Of a DNA stretch of 64,000 nt, positions 22,463 to 32,890 are shown one piece after another. A program made the position numbers and the translations under genes. Each line of letters begins with the position of its first letter. Position 1 is the first letter of the stretch. Below the pieces are notes generated by a model, which saw only the letters and a program-made list of their open reading frames with translations, did not search any database and was not told the origin of the DNA. Origin of the DNA: Zingiber officinale (lineage: Eukaryota; Streptophyta; Magnoliopsida; Zingiberales; Zingiberaceae); the NCBI RefSeq assembly GCF_018446385.1, contig NC_055987.1, forward strand, positions 11,617,705 through 11,681,704, in the 5' to 3' direction.

Positions 22463-22692
22463 GATTCTCTAGATTTTTACTACTTATAGCAAAATCCTAG
22501 CAGGATCAACGGTAATTTCGGTTTTACGCAAGTTAAATTTCTTTCCGGTCTTCCGGAGACTTGAAGCTTTAAGATACGACCTTTTAGCCGACCATATTTC
22601 AAAAAATTTAAATATTTAAATCACATATTCTAATTTTAAAATTAATAAATTGGGTATTCAATTTCATTTTTACATCTGTCATATTGTTACCC
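22463..22692 (-). other. 5' flank of the PPR gene
   Basis: AT-rich flank between the PPR start codon and a MITE. No convincing TATA box could be chosen. Confidence 0.3.
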
Positions 22693-22702
22693 ATGGACTA
22701 TC

Positions 22703-22910
22703 GAGTTCAGATTCTCTATCCCTATTTCTCCCTATCCCCATATTCTATTATCGATCGGACGGATCAGATTAAATCTCAAGGATGCTTTGCACATCACGAG
22801 TATACTGTACATATATTAAAGATGTCATGATACCTTGAGATTTAATTTGATCCATCCGATCGATAATGGAACACGGGGACAGAGAGAAATAGAGACAGAG
22901 GATTTGAACT
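22703..22910. mobile_element. Mutator-like MITE, 208 bp
   Basis: Long terminal inverted repeats of about 80 bp flank a short centre. The left arm holds CCTATTTCTCCCTATCCCC, then ATTATCGATCGGACGGATCA and ATTAAATCTCAAGG; the right arm is its near complement. It is flanked by a 10-bp imperfect duplication, ATGGACTATC at 22693 and ATGGACTACC at 22911. A 9-10-bp duplication and long TIRs fit a non-autonomous Mutator-type element. Confidence 0.8.
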
Positions 22911-22920
22911 ATGGACTACC

Positions 22921-23169
22921 ACAACAGTCGAATTGATTATTTTTCTAAAAAAATAATTAATTTATATTTCAAAAATTATTATTCTCAATATAATAAATAA
23001 AATTGATATCTAGTTTTATATCATTCTTAACTATCTAAGTACATCAGCCAATTTTGATCTACCATATTAAGAGTGATGATTTTTTAAAAATTAATATATC
23101 CAAAAATTAATTCATATTATAAAACTATTGTTCTCAATATATTAGGTCAAATTGATTTTTGCATATATA
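22921..23169. other. AT-rich intergenic sequence
   Basis: Contains two diverged copies of ATTATTCTCAATATA(T)TA followed by AAATTGAT (around 22978 and 23129). No gene. Confidence 0.4.
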
Positions 23170-23345
23170 AATACAATTAGAAGAACTAGACCAACTCATA
23201 GGACATAATTTCACATCATTTTGAGCTCTCTAGGTCGATCAATCAATTCTAATCGAAACTCTTTATATTCATTCGATCAAAATTAGTTGATATATTTAGA
23301 GGGCTCAGAATGACTTGAAATTAGGTCTTATGAGCTCGCGTAATT
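23170..23345. repeat. Inverted-repeat (foldback) element
   Basis: The left arm (CATAGGACATAATTTCACATC, TTTTGAGCTCTCTAG..GATCAATCAATT) pairs imperfectly with the right arm (AATTAGTTGATATATTTAGA, GGGCTCAGAATGACTTGAAA, TTAGGTCTTATGAG). A related foldback sits at 34715-34835 on the other side of the Sirevirus. Confidence 0.6.
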
Positions 23346-23368
23346 TTTATGATTATATTCGTGGGACT

Positions 23369-24969
23369 TGATGCTGGGTAGAGGGGGTGAATAGCCTCTT
23401 TGAAAACTTAAACACAATCTTTCTTAAAGAAAAACTTGTTAGCACAGCGGAAGTAGAAAACTAAAACGAAGGAAGAAAAACACACACAGCAGACACAAGG
23501 ATATACGAGGTTCAGGGATAACTTGCCCCTACTCCTCGGCGTGTCCGTAAGGAGGACGACTCCTTGATCTTTCGGTAGATCACACCCCGGACAAAATCCG
23601 GCTAAAGATGTCTCCTTCTCGGTGGAGCAACCTCTCAACAGAGTCTCAGTTGATTATAGAATTAAGCACAAGACTTACAGTGGCTGAGAAGAATAATCAG
23701 ATGAGCTTACAACCACGCGGAGAAAAAAACAGAGCAGAGAGCGCACAACAACCTTCTTAGCAAGGAGCTCACAGCTTCACCAACTTGCTTTCTCAAAGGA
23801 TTGATCGAAAAGAAAACAGAGAATCCAGTTCTTGTTTCTGAACCTCTCTTCTTCCTTCTTATGTCTCTCTGCTTTACTGGCTCGAATCACCGCCGCTTGC
23901 AGAATCGCTGCTGCCAACAAGGCGTAGCCAATCACCTCTCCTCCTCATCTGGTTCTCTGAACCCATGCCAATGGAAATCACTAGCGTCTCTGGATACGAA
24001 CCAATAAGTAGAGGTCAAATTGAGCGCAGCCCAATCGCAATCAGATTCGCCAGTGAACGTTGATGCCTCAAATGCATCTGTTGCAGCAAATCACAGTGAA
24101 AAGAGCACTTGTCTTCTTCTCTTAATGAAGCTTAATTTGAATTCAACCATGAGAGTGTGACCTGCAACCTGCAAGCTAAAAAGACTCACAGCAGATGGTT
24201 AAAAACAGATGGGTGAAAACAAATACGGCAATCAGAAAAAGTGCATGCAAAATAAACAATACCGTGGGTCGGTCTAGACTTAATTTTGGATTTAAATTTG
24301 GAGAACCGATCGAGAACTAATATGATCCATCCATTCAAGATTTGAGGAGAGTTGGGTCATCCATCAAAGATCTAGTCCATCAAGCTCAAAGGAGAGTAGA
24401 TCACAACCATTTATTAAGATCTAAAGACTTTGACCCAAATTTAAACTTATCCAGCTGTTGATCTAGATCTCGAGTAATTCTATCCATAGATTAGGATTTG
24501 ATTAGATTTAAAATAAGAAGGAAGCTACAGTGTGCTCATTCGTTAAATTGAACATTACGAGAATGCACATAGAACAAAGGAGTTCCTTCTCTCCGACTTC
24601 ATCTGGTCCTAGAGAACGAGCTACCGAACCCTCTCTGACTTCGCATGCCAAGCTTCCTTCTTGGACTTTTCAACACCAGATGTCCGATCACCCTTGATTC
24701 ATCTGGATTTTCCCTTGCCTGGCTTCACTCACCAGGACTTGCACCTAGCTTCACTCACTAGGGTTTTCACCTGGCTTCACTCACCAGGATTTCCAATCTG
24801 CCTGGCTTCACTCACCAGGACTTTCCAACTGCCTAACATCTCAGTTAGGACTTTCTCAATCAGGTCAACCAAGTCAACCTAGATTAGTAATTAATCTGAG
24901 TTAAATATCTGATACAAACTTAAATCAGTGTCAACAGCAAAACAACATCCAGGTCAGACTGTATCAACA
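23369..24969 (-). repeat. 3' LTR of the Sirevirus (left LTR)
   Basis: On the minus strand it begins TGTTGATACAGTCTGACC at 24969. The other terminus reads TGATGCTGGGTAGAGG on the plus strand where the partner LTR has TGTTGGGATCTTAGATGG, so it is altered. Hairpins with GGCTTCACTCACC loops lie at 24717-24835. Bases 24270-24588 are unrelated to the matching part of the partner LTR and lack the palindrome array. Confidence 0.92.
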
Positions 24970-25290
24970 ATCTCCCCCTTTTTGTTGTTTGACAACACGA
25001 TTTAAGTTTAGATCAGAAATGCTCATATACCCATAATTTTTAGGAAAATCAGGATCCTCCCCCTAAGACGGATATACCTTAGTTATCTTCTCCCCCTTTT
25101 TCATCACTAAACTTAACTTAGTCGAATAGGTGCGAATTAGGTAAGAGGATTCAAAAAGACTCAAAGTCATCCTCTCCCCTAAAATCAACCTTTCATTCAT
25201 TTCTAAACTTAGATATCCTCTCCCCCTTTGTCAAACACCGAAAAGGTGCGAATGGGGTGATAAGACTCAAAAGACTCCCCCTTAACCCAT
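24970..25290 (-). other. Multiple polypurine tracts
   Basis: Read on the minus strand, AAAAAGGGGGAGATT abuts the LTR (24970-24984). Four more G-rich purine tracts follow further inside, near 25056, 25090, 25220 and 25276 (AAAAAGGGGGAGAAG, AAAGGGGGAGAGGA and similar). Repeated tracts before the 3' LTR are a known Sirevirus hallmark. Confidence 0.75.
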
Positions 25291-25525
25291 ACTGTCTTTT
25301 TCTTAATGCACCTAGAATTACCTCTAAGTGTATTATGAGACAGTGATAAATGAATAAGAGACATACAAAACAAGGCATATCAGTAGCATATTAAAAACCA
25401 ATAAGGAGCAAGACATAAAGAAAGAAAATAAATAGCATACATAGATGAAATGAACAAGCATCCAGGTCAGACATAAAATATCCAACAATCAGCATCCAAA
25501 AACATAGACAGTCAAAATGAATGTA

Positions 25526-26947
25526 TCAATCAATGTCCTCAACATGAGGAACATCATCATCATCTGCGAGAGGCACGTAATCCTGAGGCGGCATGCTGGA
25601 GCTCGAAGATGGATGGCCCGAGAATCGCTGCGGAGGTGGGTAGTTGGCCATCCAGCCCAGAAGTAGCTGCTGCGTCACCAGCTGCTGACTGCGCAAGTCA
25701 TCGTAGCGCTGGTCGATCCGAACACGCAGTCCATGGAGCTCAGCAGCCAGTAGCTCATCGTGTCGATCAAAGCGACTATCCAGCTCGGCAATCTGCCAGC
25801 GCAGATCAGGATCGGCCTCTCCATCGTCAGCAGCAGGAGGAGCAGCAACAGGAGCAACCTGTCGTGGAGGTCCCCGTGGTAACTCATCTAGTGCCCTCCC
25901 ATCCTTCCACCGAACGTCCCCATTTTGTCCTATGATTCCAGACTTGGAAAATGCCCGCTTCCCAAGCCTGCAATCCTGTCTGACCATCTTGATTATTCTA
26001 CCCTTAGAGACATCAACCTGAAGGGTCTCGAGCCAGTCTGTAATTATATGCCCATAAGGCATATAAACAGTGTAGCCGCTCGGCTCACTATAGGAGACGA
26101 TCGAAGAGTAGATGCTAGATACGATGTCAAAGTCGAGACGCCGACGCAATCCATAAAGCATCAGACAATGATATGGTCGGATCTCAGACAATGGTTTAGA
26201 TGTGATAGGCAGAAGGCAGTTTGTGACAATTTTAAACAGAATGTAGTCTTGAGGAGATAATCTCAAGGCTGCAAAAGTAGGAAAGTCAACATCTAGCTCA
26301 TCAAGGCCACCCGGTCTAGGTTGCCTGAAGAAATACTCATAGACGGAGTCAGGTGTGACATCAAAAGGTGAGGGTAGGGGGTCTGGTAGATCAGGAAATA
26401 TCGAGAAGACATTACCGGAACACCTCCGACAATCGAGATACTCAAAGAAGGATACGAAATTGAAATCAAGAGTCTGCTTAGCAACTCTTGTTTTATAACC
26501 TGCTTCATTAGGAATCTTATGAAGGTTGTTATAAAACTCAGAGACCAAGTCATAGTTGATATCCCGTTCTAAGTAGACAAGTGAGTGAAGATTGTAGTAG
26601 GAAATAGTTTCAGACACAGTTGGGCAAAACTCGTCCATGAATTTACGATCTACAGATCTACACGGGAGTAATTTGAAGGTTCTTAGTCTAAAGGCTTCCT
26701 CAAAATTTTGGTTCGGGAATCTACCGGAGACAGCTGGTTGAGGACGGGAGGTTTCTTTGGACTTGGATTTATCTTTGGACTTGGAAGTACCCTCACCTAC
26801 TGGTTTCTTCCTAAGGGGTTAGGAACATGACACAGATGAAGCAAAGGAGCACAACCCGAGCACCACCCCAAATCACTGAAGCAGTGAGAAATGAAACAAA
26901 TGAAGTACTAACGAGAAATAGAGCTGATTAAGTTACCTTGGAGCCAT
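25526..26947 (-). CDS. Sirevirus env-like ORF with one intron
   Basis: The open frame 26638-25526 (370 codons) extends in frame upstream to 26809. A 126-bp intron with GT (26936) and AG (26811) ends separates it from an 11-nt first exon starting at the ATG at 26947. The branch-like CTAAC lies eight bases before the AG. The spliced product would be about 431 aa. The protein matches from memory the 'putative plant transposon protein' family found 3' of pol in many plant copia and gypsy elements. A charged Lys/Ser N-terminus is followed by a folded domain with CLMLYGLRRR and VYMPYGHIITDWLE, then a helical Arg/Asp-rich stretch (about residues 330-390) and an acidic end. No signal peptide or transmembrane helix is obvious, so a true envelope role is not shown. 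It is uninterrupted in this copy. Confidence 0.75.
26811..26936 (-). other. Intron of the env-like ORF
   Basis: The donor is AAG|GTAACT after the fourth codon and the acceptor is CCTTAG|GAAG, with TCCTAAC close upstream of it. Removing it joins phase 2 to the open frame. Without splicing the ATG frame ends at once in TAA. Confidence 0.7.
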
Positions 26948-27100
26948 TTCTCTGGTTTTCGGAGAAAGAAAGAAGTGCTGAGGCAGGAGGGAGTCGTCTA
27001 GGGTTCGACAATCAAGGGGAAGAAGAAACGGGAAAAGAGAGTCGGCTAGGGCTTCGTATGTAATGGGAAAGGAGGGAGTCGGGAGGAGTTAAAACCAGGG
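26948..27100 (-). promoter_or_regulatory. Possible internal promoter and leader of the env-like ORF
   Basis: Between the palindrome array and the ATG lies a CT-rich leader (CTCCTCCCGACTCCCTCC and AACCCTAG words) typical of plant 5' leaders. A weak TATA-like TTTTAACTC lies next to the array, at about 27091-27099. The arrangement copies that of the LTR promoters in this window. Inference only. Confidence 0.4.
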
Positions 27101-27372
27101 ATCGATCTATTCCCTGATCAGACGGCTGTTCGATCAGGAGAAATCCTGATCGATCAGATCCACCACAGTGAATCGGCGACACCTGATCGGTCAGTGGACC
27201 GATCAGGGATCATCCTGATCGGTGCCCGGACCCATCAGGGGGCTTCCTTCGTGCGTTGATCGGTCACTGGACCGATCAGATACCAAACAGAGAGTTTGGC
27301 TTCGTTCTGGATCGGTCGACAGACCGATCCAGACTTTCCTGATCGGTCTGTGGACCGATCAGTGTCTAATAA
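27100..27372. repeat. Internal array of GATCGGTC/GACCGATC palindromes
   Basis: About twelve words of the type CTGATCGGTC..GGACCGATCAG, many as paired inverted repeats around AGTG or TGTG. They lie between the end of pol and the env-like ORF. The word is the same as in the 5' LTR block at 33808-34160. Confidence 0.88.
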
Positions 27373-28072
27373 CCCGATTTCAGTAATTGCAGTAACTGAA
27401 ATACTGAGCCATGAAGTCTGAAGAATCCGGAACTCAAGAATTCAGAACTTCCCTAAGACATACCCTAGAACTTAGGAATCACCAAACACTAATATATTCG
27501 AAATATGATTTCTTATGGCCTGAACTTGTTCATAATCCAAAAGTTTCAGACTCTTATCAAACAAAACCTCACACTAACTCCAACCATATGGAGTTCTGTC
27601 TTCTTGGTCCTTAAGAGTTCAAAACATATTTTTGCTAAACTCATCTCTATGATCAGGTTCAAATTTGTCAAAATATAAACAACTTGTCCTAATTTTCAAT
27701 CAAGGCATGTTAAGTATCAATCAAAAATATCAATCAACAAATCACCCATAGTTAGACACTTTTTAGACAAAGGTCCAATCAAGATTCCTTAATTGGAATA
27801 TATGAGTAAGATCAAGAAATCAATTACACATGAATTATGTAATGGTGTTCCCCATACTCAATTAATGTCTCTTCAACCTAATTATTCAAGGGATGCATGA
27901 TATATTTTGAATAATTTGGTTGTTCCTAGCATCTCACCCCATTTCTATCAAACAAAAATATTTTGTTAAACCTTATAGTTTGTGTGAGATGTTCCCAAGT
28001 TGCCCAAATTATTGTCCCAATTACTCTTGTCATTTTACTAGTCCTTATTGATCATGGTGAAGTTCTAATGAC
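27373..28072. other. Sirevirus spacer between pol and env-like ORF
   Basis: AT-rich and non-coding as far as can be seen. Short reading frames here have no domain. Confidence 0.5.
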
Positions 28073-29505
28073 CTAAGGAGCCAAACACATTCCCAACTCC
28101 CTCCTTAAATGACTAAATTCATTCTCCGGAAGGGGTTTGGTGAAAATATCAGCGAGGTTTGACTTTGACTCAACATATGTGAGTGCAATGTCTCCCCTAG
28201 CTACGTGATCTCTTATGAAGTGATGACGCACTTCAATGTGTTTGGTCCTCGAATGATGGATTGGATTTTTAGTTAGGTTGATCGTGCTAATGTTGTCACA
28301 TAGCACTTGTACACCCTTATAAGAAAGTCCATAATCCTCTAGGGTGTGTGTCATCCACAACAACTGTGATACACTCTCTCCCATGGCAATATATTCGGCC
28401 TCGGTCGTGGAGAGAGCAACACAATGTTGCTTCCGACTTGACCAACTAACTAAAGATGAACCTAAAAATTGGCAGCCCCCACTAGTACTTTTCCGATCCA
28501 ATTTGCACCCAGCATAATCGGAGTCGGTATAACCTATCAAGTCAAAAGACTCAGTACGTGGGTACCAAAGACCTACTCTAATTGTGCCTTTAAGGTATCT
28601 CAGAATTCTCTTAACTGCAATTAAGTGAGATTCCTTGGCACAGACTTGATACCTAGCGCACATGCCCACAGCAAAGAGTATGTCCGGTCGACTAGCTGTG
28701 AGATATAGAAGACTACCAATCATGCTTCTATATTGCGTTAGATCAATTGGTTTTCCACTCTCATCATTGTCAAGGCGAGTGTTTGTCGCCATTGGAGTGG
28801 ACACTTCCTTAGAGTCACTCATATTGAATTTTCTAAGCATCTCTTGAGTGTATTTTGTCTGATGGACATAAATTCCATCTCGAGTTTGTTTGATTTCAAG
28901 TCCGAGGAAGAATGTCAACTCTCCTACTAGACTCATCTCAAACTCACTTTCCATGTGAGAAATGAATTCATTCAAATAGCCCTTGTTATTTGAGCCACAA
29001 ATTATGTCATCGACATATACTTGGGCTACAAAAATGTTTTCACCATCTCTACGTAGAAATAGTGTTGGGTCTATTTGACCTCTTACAAATCCCTTCTCTA
29101 GTAAATAAGTTGACAGCCTTTCGTACCAAGCTCGAGGTGCTTGTTTAAGCCCATAAAGAGCTTTCTTGAGCTTGTATACGTGGTTTGGAGCTTCGGTACT
29201 CACAAACCCCGGTGGTTGCTCAACATAGACCTCTTCTTTGATGAGACCGTTTAAGAAAGCCGATTTAACGTCCATTTGATAGAGCTTGAAACCTCTATGT
29301 GCAGCAAAAGCTAGCATCAGGCGAATGGATTCTAATCGGGTCACGGGAGCATATGTCTCATCATAATCAAGACCTTCGACTTGGCTATAGCCTTTGGCTA
29401 CAAGTCTTGCCTTGTTTCTTACAACTTCACCCTTTTGATTTAATTTATTTTTGAAGACCCATTTGGTTCCAATAATGGTGGTCTTCCTAGGTCTAGGAAC
29501 TAAAT
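28073..29505 (-). pseudogene. Copia reverse transcriptase and RNase H
   Basis: Open from just after an in-frame TGA (near 29507) to the stop at 28073, about 475 codons, in one frame. Reverse transcriptase motifs in order: [21 protein letters not shown] and the catalytic box YVDDIICGS. Then come FFLGLEIKQ, the [18 protein letters not shown] region, and RNase H with [24 protein letters not shown] and [11 protein letters not shown], ending FTKPLP. All catalytic residues are present. This part alone could be functional; the polyprotein is broken upstream. Confidence 0.93.
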
Positions 29506-29506
29506 C

Positions 29507-30193
29507 TCATACTTGGCTCCTTTCAAATTGACCTAATTCGTCTTGCATAGCTATGATCCAATCAGGATCGTGCAATGCTTCATCAACTAGTCTTGGTTCA
29601 ATCTCTAAGATTAAGGCAACCTCATTGGACTCATTTCTAAAGAATGATCTAGTCCTAACCCCTTGTTGGATGTCTCCCATAATCTGGTCTTGGGGATGAC
29701 TAGAGGCTAACCTAGACTGCCTTGGTGTTGGCGGTGCCTCATGAGTGGTCTCACTCGGCACAGGCGAGGACTCAGTATCAGGCAATGGGTCTGCCTGAGT
29801 TCTTTGTTGCCCTTGCTCATCATCATCAGAGTCAATTTCGACTCTTTCCATGTTTGGATCATTCAAACCTAGCCTTCTAAGTTCGAATTGAATTTCTTCT
29901 ACATTCCTTGATTGATTATCAGGGATTTCTTCGAAAGCAACATCCGAGGACTCTTCAATCAATTTAGTCCTCTCATTGTAGACTCGATAGGCTTTGCTGG
30001 TAAGAGAGTACCCGATCAGTATCCCTTGATCAGCCTTAGCCGTGAACTTCCCAAGATGATCCTTGGTGTTCAAGATAAACACCTTACAACCAAACACCCT
30101 AAGATGTTTAATTGTAGGCGGTTTCCCAAACCAAAGTTCATGGGGAGTCTTTCCTAAAAACCTATGATTAAAACTCGATTTTGCACATAGCAA
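29507..30193 (-). pseudogene. Copia integrase C-terminus and linker
   Basis: Contains KTPHELWFGKPPTIKHLRVF and GCKVFILN, the conserved C-terminal integrase region, followed by an acidic/Pro-rich linker. It is shifted in frame relative to the upstream integrase core (overlap 30154-30193), and an in-frame TGA ends it before the reverse transcriptase. Confidence 0.88.
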
Positions 30194-31203
30194 GCTGTAT
30201 TCACAGCTTCAGCCAATAAGTAGCTCGGTAGTGAGTACTCATTGAGCATGGTTCGTGCAGCCTCTTGTAGGACTCGGTTCTTTCTCTCCACAACCCCATT
30301 TTGCTGTGGGGTCCTTGGAGTAGAGAACTCATGTCTATATCTCTTTTCTTGACAAAACTCTAAAAACCTATGATTTTGAAATTTCCCACCATGATCACTT
30401 CTAATGGTTTTAATTGTTGTCGATTTTTTATTTTCAGTTCTTCTACAAAAAGAAATAAAAATATCTATAGTTTGGTCCTTATGTTTCAAGAAGAAAGTCC
30501 ATGTGTATCTAGTAAAATCATCAACGATTACCAAGCAATATCTACTTCCATTCAATGATATTACACTACTGCAATCAAATAGGTCCATGTGCAATAAATC
30601 TAAAGCAGTAGATGTACTTACAGTGCTTTTACCTTTATGAACAACTTTTGTTTGCTTACCCTTTTGACATGCATCACATAGTTTGGTCTTGTGGTACTTG
30701 ATGCTGGGTAAGTCTCGCACTAATCCTTGGTTGGCCAACTTCCGGATGTTCTTCATGTTTACATGTGCCAACCTTCTATGCCATAGCCAAGACTCTTCTT
30801 CTTTCGACATGAAACACTTAATCAAAGCATTAGTAGCATTTTTAAACGATACTTGATAAATATTATCAACCCTTGTGCCTACTAGTACCGTGTCAAGTGT
30901 GTCAATGTGTTTAACCAAACATTGACTTGAATGAAATTCAATTGTGTAACCCGTATCACACAATTGACTGACACTTAGGAGATTAAAAGTCATCCCCTTG
31001 ACTAGAAGGACATTCTTGATATAGAGACATTTGGATATATGAATGTCTCCAACTCCTACAACCTTAAGGCTACCATTATTACCAAAAGACACATTACCTC
31101 TACTTTTGTTTTGAATGGTTGTAAACAGTGATTTGTCCCCGGTCATGTGCTTGGAGCATCCACTATCAACAAACCAAGTTGATAGATGCTCCCCCTCGAC
31201 CAA
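30154..31203 (-). pseudogene. Copia protease and integrase core
   Basis: The protease active site is FVDSGCSKHMTG (residues 10-21 of this frame). The pre-integrase zinc-binding part reads LWHRRLAHVN..LCDACQKGKQ. The integrase catalytic triad is visible as HMDLFD, IRSDHGG and TPQQNGVVERKNR. The frame follows two in-frame stops (near 31204 and 31289) and ends by frameshift. Confidence 0.93.
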
Positions 31204-31290
31204 TGCCTACAAGACACGGAAGATAGAGGTTTTAGGTACCCAAATCTTGGGACCTAATGCTTCTACAACGAAAGACCTAGGAACCCATGC

Positions 31291-31602
31291 CTAGGTCATA
31301 CCTTTCCTAGTTTCATGAGCCCTAGAAACATGTGATCTACTATTTTGAGTTCTAGACATTAGAGAAATGAAACTCGACTCCTTGGGTTGATACCCTAGCC
31401 CGGCCTTGTTGTAGACTGCCCTTTGGGCATTTAGAATCATGTCTAGAGTCTTAGAGCTAGTTGAGAACTTCTCAAGCATTTTCTTGAGTTTCTCAACCTC
31501 ACCCTTTAAAGCCTTGTTCTCATCCTCAAGGACTTCTAGATGTAGGTCATCGACCTCATCTTCCCTAAGGGTCCTTAAGGTTTTTACTTCTTCTTTTAAC
31601 AA
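31291..31602 (-). pseudogene. Gag C-terminal coiled-coil segment
   Basis: Contains LEDENKALKGEVEKLKKMLE, a heptad-like helix between the zinc knuckle and the protease. It is in the same frame as the upstream gag part but separated from it by a TAA near 31609. The degenerate element at 1560-2130 carries the same segment. Confidence 0.75.
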
Positions 31603-31608
31603 TTTATT

Positions 31609-32831
31609 TTATGTTTTTGACTTTTTAAGCAATGTAGATAAGTGAGTGATAGTCTTATAACACTTTTCTATATGAGAAGAGGTTACCTCTTCATCATCCG
31701 ACGATGATGAAGCCGCGGTTGAAGCGTCGCTCGAATCTCCCTCACTTCCGGAGTCCGAAACCTCCCTTGCCATGAGTGCTAATTGTCGTGTGCTCTTTTC
31801 CATCTTCTCTTCTTCTTCCGATGAGCTTGATGAGGACTCATCCCAAGTGGCCTTGAGAGCCTTCTTCTTCTTGACTCTTTCCTCCTTCTTTTTGGCTCGT
31901 TCCTCCTTCCTCTTTAATTTCGGGCACTCGCTCCGAATGTGTCCTTTCTTGCTACACTCATAACATATAACATTAGATTTATCAAAATTTTGATCATTAG
32001 TTTTACCTTTTCCTTTGTATCTTCGGCTTCTTCTCATAATCCTTCTTACGAAGTTCGCCATCTCACTTGATGATGATCCACTTTCATCATCGGATTCGGA
32101 GGAAGAGGTGGATGAGGAAATCTCCTTTTCCTTCTTCTTTTCCTTCTTCCATCCTTGCTCTTTGGTCCTGCAAATAAAGCAATACCCTTCTCTTTTTGAC
32201 CTTTGTTAGCAAGCTCATGAAGTTCCATCTCACAGAAAAATTCATCTAGTTTAACAATGGAAAGATCCTTGGATACCTTGTAGGCATCTACCATAGATGA
32301 CCACAAGGCATTCCTAGGAAAAGATTTAAGAGCGTACCTCACTAGATCGCGATTCTCCACTCGTTCGTCCACAGAGTGTAGACCGTTGATGATCTCCTTG
32401 AATCTCCCATGAAGTTCACTTACCGTTTCATTGTCCTTCATGGTTAGATTTTGGAGCTGATTCAAGAATAGGTCCCTCTTGGCAATCCGAGAATCTCGAG
32501 TTCCCTCTTGGAGCTCGATGAGTTTGTTCCATAGGTCTCTTGCACTCGAGAACGGACCTACCTTGACGAGTTGGTCCTTGGCGATTCCACATTGCAAGGT
32601 GACCATAGCCTTGGCATCGGCTTGTGCTTTGCGGAGTTGTTCGGTAGACCACCTTGACGAATCGAGTTCCTTACCTTCTTCATCCTTTGGTGGTGTGAAA
32701 CCTTCCTTGACTGAGAACCACATGGCAATGTCGGTCTTGAGGTAATACTCCATGCGACCCTTCCAATATTGAAAATCTGCTCCTTCGAAGTAGGGTGGTC
32801 GATTTGTGCTAAAGCCTTCCTTCATAGCCAT
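31609..32831 (-). pseudogene. Copia gag with CCHC zinc knuckle
   Basis: Starts at the ATG at 32831, shortly downstream of the primer binding site. The N-terminal part has FEGADFQYWKGRMEYYLK, QLRKAQADAKAM and the gag core around FKEIINGLHS. A frameshift near 32050 separates it from the basic region and the zinc knuckle CYECSKKGHIRSEC (near 31930), followed by Lys- and Ser-rich acidic stretches. Capsid/nucleocapsid precursor of the element. Confidence 0.9.
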
Positions 32832-32876
32832 CCTTGTTTGCTCTTTTGGGTGTTAATCCGAATCAAAGAGCCCCTT

Positions 32877-32888
32877 GCTCTGATATCA
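32877..32888 (-). other. Primer binding site (tRNA-Met type)
   Basis: TGATATCAGAGC on the minus strand, two bases inside the 5' LTR. It differs by one base from the usual plant copia site TGGTATCAGAGC. Confidence 0.8.
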
Positions 32889-32890
32889 CT

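Noticed and set aside
23408-23638. 76-codon Cys-rich ORF present in both LTRs (also 32946-33176)
   Set aside because: Repeated only because it lies in the LTR, with no family match recognised. It would be non-coding R/U5 sequence.
25609-25935. Plus-strand ORF with Gln/His runs
   Set aside because: Antisense of the Sirevirus env-like frame.
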